Under the pieces are notes generated by a model, which saw nothing but the letters and a program-made list of their open reading frames with translations, did no database searches and was not told the DNA's origin. The translations under genes and the position numbers were made by a program. A stretch of 64,000 nucleotides of DNA from positions 1 through 64,000 of the forward strand of contig CAILUV010000016.1 of NCBI GenBank assembly GCA_903837555.1. Direction: 5' to 3'. Below, piece by piece: positions 28,506-38,485 of the stretch; position 1 is the stretch's first letter, and each line of letters begins with the position of its first letter. This stretch comes from an uncultured Alphaproteobacteria bacterium. Its GTDB lineage: Bacteria; Pseudomonadota; Alphaproteobacteria; Micropepsales; Micropepsaceae.

Positions 28506-29345
28506 CTAGGAAGAAAAGTCCGTAAAACCACCGATGCGGACTCCTTGGGCGGCCAGGAGTCCAGGCAGGCTGGGATCGGTCAGGGCCGCCAGTTCCGCTT
28601 CATACTGATAGCCCGGCGCCGAGCCCGGATAAGGCCCCGTGGCGGGGTGCATGTAAATCTCTGTCAGCCCGCCCGGAAGCTGCTGGAGCAGCCCCTTCAG
28701 GCGTTCCTTGGTCATGGCCCCGGACCAGGCCAGGCCGAACACGGAATCGGGCGCGGCGATTCCGGCGCGGCGAAAACGGGCCCGCAACATCCTGGCAAAA
28801 GGCGCTGTCAGCGCCACGACGCCCGACGCCTTGTGGTTCTCGATCCGGCCCAGCACGTCCTGCGGCTCCAGCGGCACGCGCGCGGCTTTCACCCGGTGAC
28901 GGCGCGCCGCCTTGACGATCGCGCCCGCGATGGTGGGATGCAGGTGAAAATGCTTGTGCGCGTTGACGTGATCCAGCCGCAGGCCCGTGGCGTCGAATGC
29001 CGCGAACTGCGCTTCGATCTCGGCGGCGAGCTGGCGGCGCACCTTGGGCAAAAAGAACATCGCCGCGCCGGCCCGCGCCATGTCGGTGCGAAAATGCCCG
29101 CTGGCATCGACAAGATCGGGCACAGCCGCCACCGGCAAAACTGGACGGCCCTCGACCAGCACCAGATGCAGGCCAACACGCAAGGACGGCAGATTGCGGG
29201 CGCGGGTTACGGCGTCACCGGCGGCATTGCCCGCCACCATCAGACTGGCGGCGGACAGGATGCCGTCGCGATGGGCGCGCTCGACGGCTTCGTTGACCGC
29301 GATGGCGGCACCGAAGTCATCCGCCGTGACGATCAGGCGCTTCAA
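28506..29345 (-). CDS. hpnK: HpnK, YdjC/ChbG-family deacetylase
   Basis: LIVTADDFGAAIAVNEAVERAHRDG...HVNAHKHFHLHPTI; probable TTG start at 29345. Confidence 0.92.
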   Translation of the reverse strand: MKRLIVTADDFGAAIAVNEAVERAHRDGILSAASLMVAGNAAGDAVTRARNLPSLRVGLHLVLVEGRPVLPVAAVPDLVDASGHFRTDMARAGAAMFFLPKVRRQLAAEIEAQFAAFDATGLRLDHVNAHKHFHLHPTIAGAIVKAARRHRVKAARVPLEPQDVLGRIENHKASGVVALTAPFARMLRARFRRAGIAAPDSVFGLAWSGAMTKERLKGLLQQLPGGLTEIYMHPATGPYPGSAPGYQYEAELAALTDPSLPGLLAAQGVRIGGFTDFSS

Positions 29346-29349
29346 CGGA

Positions 29350-30783
29350 TCAGGCGGCGTGCTGCTTGCGGTCCTTGAGGAAGTGGAAGAACTCCACACC
29401 CTCCCGCAGGCGACGCTTCATCATGTCGGGCTGCGTGACCATTTCCTTGACGATCGAGCCGATCTTGCCCGGACGGAAATAGAACTGCCGGTAGAAGGTC
29501 TCCAGCGAGTCGAAGATTTCCTTGTGCGACAGATGCGGGTAGTGCAGCGGCGCGATCTGGATGCCGTTGTCGTCGATCAGCTCGGCATTGGCGGCGTCGA
29601 GCCAGCCATTCTGCAAGGCCTGATTGTAGAGGAAGGTGCCGGGATAGGGCGCCGCCAGCGATATCTGCACGGTGTGCGGATTGATGCGCTTGGCGAATTC
29701 GCGCGTCTCGCGCATGGTTTCCAGCGTTTCGCCCGGCAGGCCCAGAATGAAGGTGCCGTGAATCTGGATGCCCAGCGTGTGGCAGTCACGGGTGAACTTC
29801 TCGGCAACCTCGATGCGCATGCCCTTCTTGATGTTGTGCAGGATTTGCTGGTTGCCGGATTCATAGCCGACCAGCAGCAGGCGCAGGCCGCCTTCGTTGA
29901 GCTTCTTGAGCGATTCATACGGCACGTTCGCCTTGGCGTTGCACGACCACTGGATGCCCAGCTTGCCCAGCTCCTTGGCTATGGCTTCGGCGCGCGGCAG
30001 GTCGTCGGTGAAGGTGTCGTCGTCGAAGAAGAATTCCTTGGTCTGCGGAAACGCCTTCATCGCCCATTTGATCTCTTCGATCACGTGACCGACGCTGCGG
30101 GTGCGATAATTGTGACCGCCCACGGTCTGCGGCCACAGGCAGAAGGTGCAGCGCGATTTGCAGCCGCGGCCGGTATAGATCGAGATGTAGGGGTGCTTGA
30201 GATAGCCGATGAAATACTTTTCCATCACCAGGTCGCGCTTGTAGACCGGGGTGACGAAGGGCAGCGAATCCATATTCTCGATGATCGGACGGTCGTCGTT
30301 ATGGGTGATGACGCCATGCTTGTTGCGCCAGGAAATGCCCTTGATGCCGGCCCAGTCCTGGCCGTCGGCAACGTCCTTGATGGTGAAATCGAATTCGTTG
30401 CGGGCGACGAAGTCGATCGCCGCGCCTTCGCGAAGCGAACCTTCGGCGTTCACCGCAACCTTGGCGCCGATGAAGCCGGCCTTGAGGTTCGGGTTGGCGG
30501 CCTTCATCGCCTCGATGACTTTGACGTCCGATTTGAAGGACGGCACCGAGGTGTGCGCCACCACCAGGTCGAAATCCTTCGCCTGGGCGACGACTTCGGC
30601 CAGGGTGGTGTCATGCGGCGGGGCGTCGATCAGCTTGGAGTTTTCCACCAGCGCGGCGGGCTGCGCCAGCCAGGTCGGATACCAGAAGCTCTTGATCTCG
30701 CGCTTAGCCTGGTAGCGCGAACCGGCGCCGCCATCGAAACCGTCAAAGGACGGGGCCTGCAGGAAAAGGGTCTTCATCGACAT
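29350..30783 (-). CDS. hpnJ: HpnJ, B12-binding radical SAM protein
   Basis: MKTLFLQAPSFDGFDGGAGSRYQ, radical SAM GRGCKSRCTFCLWP. Confidence 0.96.
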   Translation of the reverse strand: MSMKTLFLQAPSFDGFDGGAGSRYQAKREIKSFWYPTWLAQPAALVENSKLIDAPPHDTTLAEVVAQAKDFDLVVAHTSVPSFKSDVKVIEAMKAANPNLKAGFIGAKVAVNAEGSLREGAAIDFVARNEFDFTIKDVADGQDWAGIKGISWRNKHGVITHNDDRPIIENMDSLPFVTPVYKRDLVMEKYFIGYLKHPYISIYTGRGCKSRCTFCLWPQTVGGHNYRTRSVGHVIEEIKWAMKAFPQTKEFFFDDDTFTDDLPRAEAIAKELGKLGIQWSCNAKANVPYESLKKLNEGGLRLLLVGYESGNQQILHNIKKGMRIEVAEKFTRDCHTLGIQIHGTFILGLPGETLETMRETREFAKRINPHTVQISLAAPYPGTFLYNQALQNGWLDAANAELIDDNGIQIAPLHYPHLSHKEIFDSLETFYRQFYFRPGKIGSIVKEMVTQPDMMKRRLREGVEFFHFLKDRKQHAA

Positions 30784-30811
30784 GGTCAAAACCTCGGGAA
30801 CCTAAGAACCG

Positions 30812-31963
30812 TCAACCGGAAGATATTGCGCCGCAGCGCTGTACCGTAAAGTGGCTTCCGCGCCAATGCACTGTTTCGCCGAACAGCGAGGCCAGGAATA
30901 CGGCAAAACTCAGCAAATCGCGCGCCGGCAGCAGCCAGAAAGGCCCGGCATTGGTGCCGAAAAGCCCGTCAATCCGCCATTTCAGGGCCAGCCGGGCGGC
31001 CAGCACCAGCGCCAAGACCGCCAGGGCGCCGGGGGTGAAACCCAGCAAAACCGCGCCCATCAGGGCAAACGGCAGACCATGGGTGACGATGCTGCCGACA
31101 TGACCGGCCGGATTGACCAGCCGGATGGTGCGGGTCCAGCGCAGTTCGTGCCGCACCAGGTCCCAAAGGCTGTTTTCAGCCGCGGTGTGTCCCACGCCCA
31201 GCGCCGGAATCGCCAGTTCATAGCCGCGGTCCCGAACGGCGCGCCCGATCTCGTAATCATCGGCCAGCAGGTCGGCGAAAGCGTTGAATCCGCCGATCTC
31301 CTCCAGCGTCTGGCGCCTGAGCGCGATGGTCGAACCGAAACAGGGCGCGGCCAGACCCAGGCTGAAACCGAGAATCGCATTGGGCAGGAAACCGTAGGAG
31401 GTGCCCATCGCCGCCAGCCCGGACCACAGCCGGTTCGTGCCCTGCGCCGGTTGGCCCGTGTAGAAACAGGTCACCACGCCCACCTTGGGGCGATGCAGCG
31501 CTTCGACCACCTGCGCCAGCCATCCCTGCTTAACCGCGATATCGCTGTCGGACAGCACCAGCACATCATGCCGGGCGGCCCCAAGCATGTTGATCAGGTT
31601 GGAAACCTTGGCGTTGGCGCCGTGATAGGCGGCATCGGCGACGATGACGCTGTCGGTTTGCGGATATTTCGCCTGCAAGGCGCGCACAATGGATAATGCG
31701 GGATCACCCGCGTCATGCGCGCCGAAAACGATCTGCACCGCGCCGGGATAGGCGTGGTTGAAAACCGTTTCCAGGTTGCGCGCCAGATCCGGCTCGTCCT
31801 GGTGCAGCGGCTTGAGAATGGTGACGGCGGGATGATGCGTCGGCGCGGGTGCCGCGCGGTGCATAAAGCGCTGCGCCAGCAGAGCGGACAACAAGGCATA
31901 GCCCGCGCCAATCATTGCGATGGCGCAAAACGTCCAGCCCAGAATGGTAAAAGCCAGCACCAT
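30812..31963 (-). CDS. hpnI: HpnI glycosyltransferase (GT2)
   Basis: VTILKPLHQDEPDLARNLETVF, VLVLSDSDIAV, DDYEIGRAVRDRGY; GTG at 31969 is an alternative start. Confidence 0.93.
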   Translation of the reverse strand: MVLAFTILGWTFCAIAMIGAGYALLSALLAQRFMHRAAPAPTHHPAVTILKPLHQDEPDLARNLETVFNHAYPGAVQIVFGAHDAGDPALSIVRALQAKYPQTDSVIVADAAYHGANAKVSNLINMLGAARHDVLVLSDSDIAVKQGWLAQVVEALHRPKVGVVTCFYTGQPAQGTNRLWSGLAAMGTSYGFLPNAILGFSLGLAAPCFGSTIALRRQTLEEIGGFNAFADLLADDYEIGRAVRDRGYELAIPALGVGHTAAENSLWDLVRHELRWTRTIRLVNPAGHVGSIVTHGLPFALMGAVLLGFTPGALAVLALVLAARLALKWRIDGLFGTNAGPFWLLPARDLLSFAVFLASLFGETVHWRGSHFTVQRCGAISSG

Positions 31964-32157
31964 GCTCACGCGAACCGCCCCCCGGCGACGCACACTTGAT
32001 AAATGATCCCCCACCAGAGCGGGAGCGACTTTGCGTGACCGATTGCGACACCCCGAAATTCCGGGCTAGTCCTTTGATAAGTATGCCAAATTACTGACAA
32101 ACAATCAATGTTGACGGGTGTATGGGAAGCCCCGCGGTCTCGCGATAGGCTTGCGAC

Positions 32158-33981
32158 ATGCTGCCAGCCGCTTCCGCCCCCGCTCTTCAGCAAGCCGTGG
32201 TCACCGCCACCCGCGCGCTGCAAGCGGGCAACCTTGCGGCAGCGGAGATGGCGATGGCGCCGTTCTTCGCCAGCGGGCTGCCGGGCCATCCCGATCTGCT
32301 GAATCTCGCCGGCACCTTGCGGATGAATCAGGGGCGCGGCGGCGAAGCGGCAACCTTCTTCGCCGAAGCCGCCCGCCTGGCGCCACGCGATCCGCTCTAT
32401 GCCTTCAACCACGGACTGGTTCTGTCGCGCATGGGCCGCACGGCGGAAGCGCAAACCGCCTTGCGCACGGCCATAAGGCGCAAGCCGGATTTCCCCGAAG
32501 CATTGTTCGAGCTGGGCGCGATCCTGCACCGTGATGGCCAGCTCGCGGAAGCGGAGAAGATTTTCCGCCAGTTGCTGCGCGCCGCCCCAAACCAGGTCCA
32601 TGCCAAGCTTGCACTGGGCGCGGTGCTGGTGGACGCGCGCCGCCCCGAAGATGCCGAAGTGCCGCTGCGCCGGGGCTTGAGCGAAACCAGCGACCCGCAG
32701 CTCAAGGCGCAACTGCATCTGCAACTGGGCCAGGCACTGCGCCGCCAGCGCAAGGACACCGAAGCGCTGGCCGAGCTGGATCAGGCCCAGGCGCTGTTTC
32801 CCGCCCTGCCCAATCTGGCGCTGCACCGCGCCGAGACACTGCAGAATCTGGAGCGTTTCGACGAAACATTGGCGATCATGCGCAGCGAACTGGCGCGCAA
32901 TCCCGCCAATGCCGAGCTGCATCACGACTACAATGCCCTGCTCTATCAGCTCGGCCATGAGGACTTCCTCAAATCCTATGACCGCGCGCCGCAGACCCGC
33001 GAGGTGCTGATGGACAAGGCATTCTTCCTCAGCCATGAAAAGCGCGACGAAGAGGCCTATGCGATCTATGCCGGTCTGGCGGCGCGCGATCCAGGTGACC
33101 GGGCGGCGGCGCTGTGCGCGGCCAACGAACTGAGCATGCTGGACCGCCATCACGAGGCGCTGGCCTCGTTCGAAGCGCAGATGGCGCGCTATGGCCGCAA
33201 TGCCGACATCCTGCGCCGTACCGCCGAGCCCGCGCTGCTCATCGGCGATCCGCAGAAGGCCGCAGCCTTCTGCGAAGAAGCCTTGAAGCTGGCGCCTGGT
33301 GACGGCGCCGCCATCGCCATGCTGTCCGTCGCCTCGCGCATGCTGGAAGACGGGCGCGATGACTTCCTCAACGAATATGACACGCTGGTCCGCAGCTTCG
33401 ACCTGGAGCCGCCGGAGGGATTTTCCGACATGGAAAGCTTCAACCAGGCGCTGAATGCCGAACTCGACAAGCTGCATCCCAGGACGCGCGAATTCGTCAG
33501 CCAGTCCTTGCGCGGCGGCACGCAGTCGGCGGGCCACCTGTTTCCCACCGGCCTGCCGCTGGTCACCAAACTGAAGTCGCGCATCGACGAAGCGGTGGCG
33601 CGCTATATCGACGACATGGGATCGGACGCGGCGCATCCCCTGCGCGCGCGGCGCAGCGGCGATTTCGACTATGCCGGGTCCTGGTCATCGCGGCTGAAGG
33701 ATTGCGGCTTTCACGTCAATCACATCCATCCCGATGGCTGGATCAGTTCCTGCTATTATGTGGCGGTGCCGGATGCCGCGAAGGACCAAGCCACGCGCCA
33801 GGGCTGGATCAAGTTCGGCGAGCCGGCGCTGGATGTCGAACTGAAGACACCCATCCGCCGCGCCATCCAGCCGGTGCCGGGGCGGCTGGTGCTGTTCCCG
33901 TCCTACATGTGGCACGGCACCATCGCGTTCCGTGATACGGCAGCGCGGACGACGATCGCCTTCGACGTTATTCCGACTTAA
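32158..33981 (+). CDS. TPR-repeat protein with C-terminal putative 2OG-Fe(II) oxygenase domain
   Basis: Tandem TPR helices then GFHVNHIHPDGWISSCYYVAVP...FPSYMWHGT...RTTIAFDV. Confidence 0.85.
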   Translation: MLPAASAPALQQAVVTATRALQAGNLAAAEMAMAPFFASGLPGHPDLLNLAGTLRMNQGRGGEAATFFAEAARLAPRDPLYAFNHGLVLSRMGRTAEAQTALRTAIRRKPDFPEALFELGAILHRDGQLAEAEKIFRQLLRAAPNQVHAKLALGAVLVDARRPEDAEVPLRRGLSETSDPQLKAQLHLQLGQALRRQRKDTEALAELDQAQALFPALPNLALHRAETLQNLERFDETLAIMRSELARNPANAELHHDYNALLYQLGHEDFLKSYDRAPQTREVLMDKAFFLSHEKRDEEAYAIYAGLAARDPGDRAAALCAANELSMLDRHHEALASFEAQMARYGRNADILRRTAEPALLIGDPQKAAAFCEEALKLAPGDGAAIAMLSVASRMLEDGRDDFLNEYDTLVRSFDLEPPEGFSDMESFNQALNAELDKLHPRTREFVSQSLRGGTQSAGHLFPTGLPLVTKLKSRIDEAVARYIDDMGSDAAHPLRARRSGDFDYAGSWSSRLKDCGFHVNHIHPDGWISSCYYVAVPDAAKDQATRQGWIKFGEPALDVELKTPIRRAIQPVPGRLVLFPSYMWHGTIAFRDTAARTTIAFDVIPT

Positions 33982-34940
33982 GACGAGGCCCACTTGCGGG
34001 TGTGAACGCCGAGCGAGGTCGCGCGCCGCGACTTGGCCGCCGCCACCAGCGTCAGCCAGTTGGCGAACAGCCGCCCGGTATGCAGCCGCCAGGATTGCAG
34101 CGGCAAGGCCTGGGATACGATCTCGCCGGCGCGGGCCAGATCGGCGCCCGCCTCGGCCAGCCGGTTTTCGGTGGCGCGGTCGAAATAGTTTTCCGGCACA
34201 GCGGGAGGCTCGGGCGTCTCGCCGCCATGGAAGCGTTCCAGGTCGCGCAGATATTCGCGGCCCAGCGTGGCGCCGTCATATTCGGGATGGCCCTGCAGGA
34301 AGACGAAGCGGCTGCGGCCCGCCGGTTCGCGGGTAAAGCTGTCGACCTGGCCGTTGGCCAGCCGCGACAGAACGCGATAGTTGCCCAGATCTTCTTCGGG
34401 AATGTCGTGGCTGCGGCCATGCGGCACCGGCATGGTCAGGGTCTGGCTGAAGAACAGTGGGTCGTCTTCCACCCGCATCGCGGGAAACACGCCTGCCAGC
34501 TTGCGCGGCAAAGCGCGCGCCGCAATACCGTCCAGGTGCAGCACCGCAGCCTGCGCCGCCGGGCCGGAAAAAATTGTGGAGAGTGTGCCGGTTTCGGCCC
34601 AGTCGATGAGTTGCGTCAGTTCCTGCCAGTGGGGTTGCAGGCGCGGATCGCCCTCGCCGGCGCCGGTCACGATCAAGGCGTCGATACTGGCGGCCTGCAG
34701 GAACTCGGCGTCATCATAGAAACCGTCCATGCGCGAACGCGCCTGTTCGCTGCGCGCGATGCCGCGAAACGAAAACAGCCGCAAGCGCACGTCCAGCGCG
34801 CCGGCGGAATCCTTCAGCAGCTTGGCGAATTGCAGCTCGGTGGCGCGCATGTCGGCGTCGGGCATGTTGTTGACCAGACCCACATGCACGGCCGTGCGAT
34901 TGTGACGCCCGCCCAGCAGAAAATTCTCAACCCGGCTCAT
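33978..34940 (-). CDS. Homoserine O-acyltransferase (MetA/HTS) family protein lacking catalytic Cys
   Basis: NNMPDADMRATELQFAKLL, IVTGAGEGDPRL, FLQGHPEYDGATLGREYLRDL; nucleophile region reads TIFSGPAAQAAVLHLDGI. Confidence 0.85.
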   Translation of the reverse strand: MSRVENFLLGGRHNRTAVHVGLVNNMPDADMRATELQFAKLLKDSAGALDVRLRLFSFRGIARSEQARSRMDGFYDDAEFLQAASIDALIVTGAGEGDPRLQPHWQELTQLIDWAETGTLSTIFSGPAAQAAVLHLDGIAARALPRKLAGVFPAMRVEDDPLFFSQTLTMPVPHGRSHDIPEEDLGNYRVLSRLANGQVDSFTREPAGRSRFVFLQGHPEYDGATLGREYLRDLERFHGGETPEPPAVPENYFDRATENRLAEAGADLARAGEIVSQALPLQSWRLHTGRLFANWLTLVAAAKSRRATSLGVHTRKWASS

Positions 34941-35074
34941 CGCGTATCCCCATGAACGGGCGGAATTTTAGGCGCGTTGGATTAACAAACTGTCGGCGCA
35001 ATGCAGGAGCGATGGCGCGTTTCAATCTGGGACAAGGCCGCGCTATCATGCGTAGGTTCCAACGGAAACGCCGC

Positions 35075-36754
35075 ATGACATCGCAAACTTCTGGGCACGC
35101 TTCTGGTCGCACCGCCGCGCAGGTTCTGGTCCGGCAACTTCGCATCCAGGGCGTGACCCGCGTCTTCTGCGTGCCGGGTGAATCCTATCTGGCGGTGCTG
35201 GATGCGCTCAAGGACAGCGGCATCGAGATCATCATCTGTCGCAACGAAGGCGGCGCGGCGATGATGGCCGAATCCCATGGCAAGGTAACGGGCCGCCCCG
35301 GCATCTGTTTCGTCACGCGCGGCCCCGGCGCCACCAACGCGTCCGGCGGCATCCATATCGCCCAGCAGGATTCCACGCCCCTGATCCTGTTTGCCGGTCA
35401 GGTCGAAAGTTACAACCGTGGCCGGGGCGCGTTCCAGGAGCTGGATTTTGCGGCCGTGTTCGGCAGCATGACCAAGTTCACCGCCGAGATCGACGATCCG
35501 GACACGGTGGCCGATCACGTCACCCGCGCTTTCACCGAAGCGATGAACGGGCGGCCCGGCCCGGTGGTGCTGGCGCTGCCGCACGACATGCTGTCGCGGC
35601 CCTCCAACGCCCCTGATGGCGCATATGTCGAAGCTCCGGAGATAGCGCCGGGCGCCCCGCAGCTTGAACAGTTGCAGGCGCTGCTGGCGCAGGCGCAGCG
35701 GCCCATGCTGCTGCTGGGCGGTTCACGCTGGGACCAGGAGGCCTGCGATGCGATCAGGACATTCGCGGAAGCTTTCGGCATTCCGGTCGCCACCGGGTTT
35801 CGCCGGGCACATCTGTTCGACGCCACGCACCCCAATTATGCCGGCGACCTGGGCCTTGGCCCCAATCCCAAACTGCTGGCGCGCTTCAAGGCCAGTGATC
35901 TGGTGATTGTCGCGGGTGGGCGGCCCAATGAATTGACCCAGCAGAGCTACACGCTGTTCGACCTGCCGACGCCGCAGATGAAGACGGTGCATCTGTATCC
36001 GGGACAAGAAGAGATCGGCCAGGTGTGGCAGCCGCATCTGGGTATTCATGCCAGCCCGCGCGCCTTTGCCCCCGCGCTGGCGGCGCTGAAGCCCAATGCC
36101 CACAACCGCGACGTGCGCGCGGCGCGGCAGGATTATCTCGACTGGTCGGACCAGCCGACGCCACAGCCCGGCGCGGTAAATCTCAGCGAGATCATGATCT
36201 GGCTGCGCGGCCATCTGCCCGCCGACGCCACGCTGACCAACGGCGCGGGCAATTACGCCGCCTGGATTCACCGCTTCTACCGCTTCCGCCGTTTCGCCAC
36301 CCAGGTGGCGCCGATCAGCGGCTTTATGGGCTTTGGGCTTCCCGCCGCCGTGGCGATCAAGTGCCTGTATCCGCAGCGCCCGGCGATCGTGCTGGCGGGC
36401 GATGGCGACTTTCTGATGACGGGTCAGGAATTCGCCACCGCCATGCAGTACCGCCTGCCCATCATCGTGATCGTTTATGACAATGGCTGTTACGGCACCA
36501 TCCGCATGCATCAGGAGCGCGAATATCCGGGGCGTGTGTCCGGCACCGAGCTGGTCAATCCTGACTTCGCCGCCATGGCGCGCAGCTTTGGCGGTTTCGG
36601 CGCGACGGTGGAGAAGACGGAGGATTTCGCGCCCGCCTTCGCGAAAGCGGAAGCCTCAGGCCTGCCGTCGATCATTCACGTGAAATATGATGCCGAAGGC
36701 ATTACGCCGGCCACTACGCTGAGCGCGATCCGGGAGAAAGCACTGAAGGGCTAG
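35075..36754 (+). CDS. Thiamine pyrophosphate-binding (acetolactate synthase-like) enzyme
   Basis: GVTRVFCVPGESYLAVLDAL, NEGGAAMMAESHGKVTGRPGICFVTRGPGATNASGGIHIAQQDSTP, VLAGDGDFLMTGQEFATAMQY...YDNGCYGTIRMHQ. Confidence 0.93.
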   Translation: MTSQTSGHASGRTAAQVLVRQLRIQGVTRVFCVPGESYLAVLDALKDSGIEIIICRNEGGAAMMAESHGKVTGRPGICFVTRGPGATNASGGIHIAQQDSTPLILFAGQVESYNRGRGAFQELDFAAVFGSMTKFTAEIDDPDTVADHVTRAFTEAMNGRPGPVVLALPHDMLSRPSNAPDGAYVEAPEIAPGAPQLEQLQALLAQAQRPMLLLGGSRWDQEACDAIRTFAEAFGIPVATGFRRAHLFDATHPNYAGDLGLGPNPKLLARFKASDLVIVAGGRPNELTQQSYTLFDLPTPQMKTVHLYPGQEEIGQVWQPHLGIHASPRAFAPALAALKPNAHNRDVRAARQDYLDWSDQPTPQPGAVNLSEIMIWLRGHLPADATLTNGAGNYAAWIHRFYRFRRFATQVAPISGFMGFGLPAAVAIKCLYPQRPAIVLAGDGDFLMTGQEFATAMQYRLPIIVIVYDNGCYGTIRMHQEREYPGRVSGTELVNPDFAAMARSFGGFGATVEKTEDFAPAFAKAEASGLPSIIHVKYDAEGITPATTLSAIREKALKG

Positions 36755-37491
36755 TGACCCAGCGCTACGGGCAAAGCTTCTTTCACCGGCAGCACGTCGA
36801 TGCGCGCCGCTTTCAGGCGCGACAGCGCCCAGTCCAGCATCTGCGGCGTCGAGCCGTACAGGCCCGGATTGTCGGACACGCCATGGGTATAAAGGATCAG
36901 CCAGCCGTGATCGTGCAGCGCGCGCCCGATCGCATCCTGGATTCGGCCCTCGTCCCACAGCCGTGTTTCCAGCGAGATGACGTCGAGCTGCGCCAGGTCC
37001 ACCCGGCCGATATTGATGCCTTCATGGGTGCCGCGCAGGGATGAGAAGTGCGCTGCCTGCGACTGCTTGCTGCGCGGGCTGACGCGCCCGAACGGATAGG
37101 CATAGCTGGCGGGCGCGGCGCCGTTCAGAAACGGCTGGAGGAATTCGCGGTTGCGCTCTGCATCCTTTGCCAGATCGTCCGGCGCGAAGTCGGATACCGG
37201 CTGATGCGCGAAACCGTGACAGCCGATCTCGTGTCCCGCCGCCGCCAGTTCCGTCAGATCCTGTGCATCGTAGAAGCGCGTGCCATCCACGGTCTGGCCG
37301 CAGAAGCTCCCACCCGTATAATAAGTGCCGCGCACCCCGTGCCGCGCCAGCACCGGGCCGCCCAGGGTCCAGGCCGATTTGGGGAAATCGTCGAAGCTGA
37401 TGCTGGCAACCGGCCGGCGCCCGGCCAGCTTGGCGGGTCGCACCCGGATATGGCGTCCGATCAGGCTGGCGAGCTGGGTTTTCAGGCGCAT
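36751..37491 (-). CDS. Polysaccharide deacetylase (NodB homology) family protein
   Basis: ASISFDDFPKSAW, GHEIGCHGFAHQPVSD, SYAYPFG. Confidence 0.9.
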   Translation of the reverse strand: MRLKTQLASLIGRHIRVRPAKLAGRRPVASISFDDFPKSAWTLGGPVLARHGVRGTYYTGGSFCGQTVDGTRFYDAQDLTELAAAGHEIGCHGFAHQPVSDFAPDDLAKDAERNREFLQPFLNGAAPASYAYPFGRVSPRSKQSQAAHFSSLRGTHEGINIGRVDLAQLDVISLETRLWDEGRIQDAIGRALHDHGWLILYTHGVSDNPGLYGSTPQMLDWALSRLKAARIDVLPVKEALPVALGH

Positions 37492-37578
37492 GGCGGGTTT
37501 TTACGCCCCAAAGCCTTAAGCCGGGGTAAGGGAGCTACTACCTTGCATCACAAGGTATCGTGTGATAGGTAATAGATC

Positions 37579-37905
37579 ATGGCCGAGTCGCTACAGATTC
37601 AGTTGAAAAAAGGCGTGTTGGAGATGTGCGTGCTGGCGCTGCTCTCCAAGGGCGACAACTATGCTTATGACATCGCCAGCCGCATGGCCGACGCGGTGGG
37701 CATGGGCGAAGGCACCATCTATCCGCTGATGCGCCGGATGCAGAATGACGGGCTGGTCACGACCTACCTGCAGGAATCCGGCAGCGGCCCGCCGCGCAAA
37801 TATTACAAGCTCACCAAGGCCGGGGCGACTGCCCTGAAGGCCCAGATATCAGACTGGCTCGCCTTCGAAACCGCGGTGCGGAAAATTCTGGGGGAGGTCA
37901 TATGA
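37579..37905 (+). CDS. PadR-family transcriptional regulator
   Basis: LKKGVLEMCVLALLSKGDNYAYDIASRM...EGTIYPLMRRMQNDGLVTTYL...GPPRKYYKLT. Confidence 0.95.
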   Translation: MAESLQIQLKKGVLEMCVLALLSKGDNYAYDIASRMADAVGMGEGTIYPLMRRMQNDGLVTTYLQESGSGPPRKYYKLTKAGATALKAQISDWLAFETAVRKILGEVI

Positions 37906-38474
37906 ACCGCGCGAATTTCCTGGCGCAACTGCGGGCGGGCCTGTCGGGCCTGCACCAGAGCGACATCAACGACGTCATCGCCGATTATGAATCCCATTTC
38001 GCCGACGGCGTCGCCGACGGACGCACGGAGGATGAAGTCGCCGCTGCGCTGGGCGATCCGGCACGGCTGGCGCGCGAACTGCGCGCCGAGATCGGCTTCA
38101 AGCGCTGGGAGCAGGAGCGCAGCGCCGGCAACTTCTTCGGCGTGGTGCTGGCGCTGATCGGCCTGGCCACCATCGATATCCTGTTCCTGTTGCCCATTCT
38201 GGGCATGATGCTGGCCGTCTTCTTCGGCGTCACGCTTGTTTGCGTCGGCTGCGTGATCGGGGGCGGCATCCTACTGGGCAACCTGATGCTGGGCGGCGAC
38301 GGCCTGATGATGGGCAACCAGACGCTGCAGATGCTGACCAGCATCGGCCTGCTCAGCGGCGGCATCGGCGGCGGCGCGCTGCTGCTGCTGGTTCTGGACT
38401 GGGTGGCGCGCGGCCTCATCAAATATGCCCGGCTGCATTTCCGTCTCTTCAAATCCGCCAACGATTCCATCTGA
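37902..38474 (+). CDS. DUF1700 (HAAS-type) membrane protein
   Basis: MNRANFLAQLRAGLSGLHQSDINDVIADYESHFADGVADGRTEDEVAAALGDPARLARELRAE then TM helices. Confidence 0.9.
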   Translation: MNRANFLAQLRAGLSGLHQSDINDVIADYESHFADGVADGRTEDEVAAALGDPARLARELRAEIGFKRWEQERSAGNFFGVVLALIGLATIDILFLLPILGMMLAVFFGVTLVCVGCVIGGGILLGNLMLGGDGLMMGNQTLQMLTSIGLLSGGIGGGALLLLVLDWVARGLIKYARLHFRLFKSANDSI

Positions 38475-38485
38475 GGATCAGACCC

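Noticed and set aside
31966-33636. 556-aa minus-strand ORF opposite the TPR/oxygenase gene
   Set aside because: Antisense shadow of a repeat-rich GC-rich gene; the plus-strand product has clear domains.
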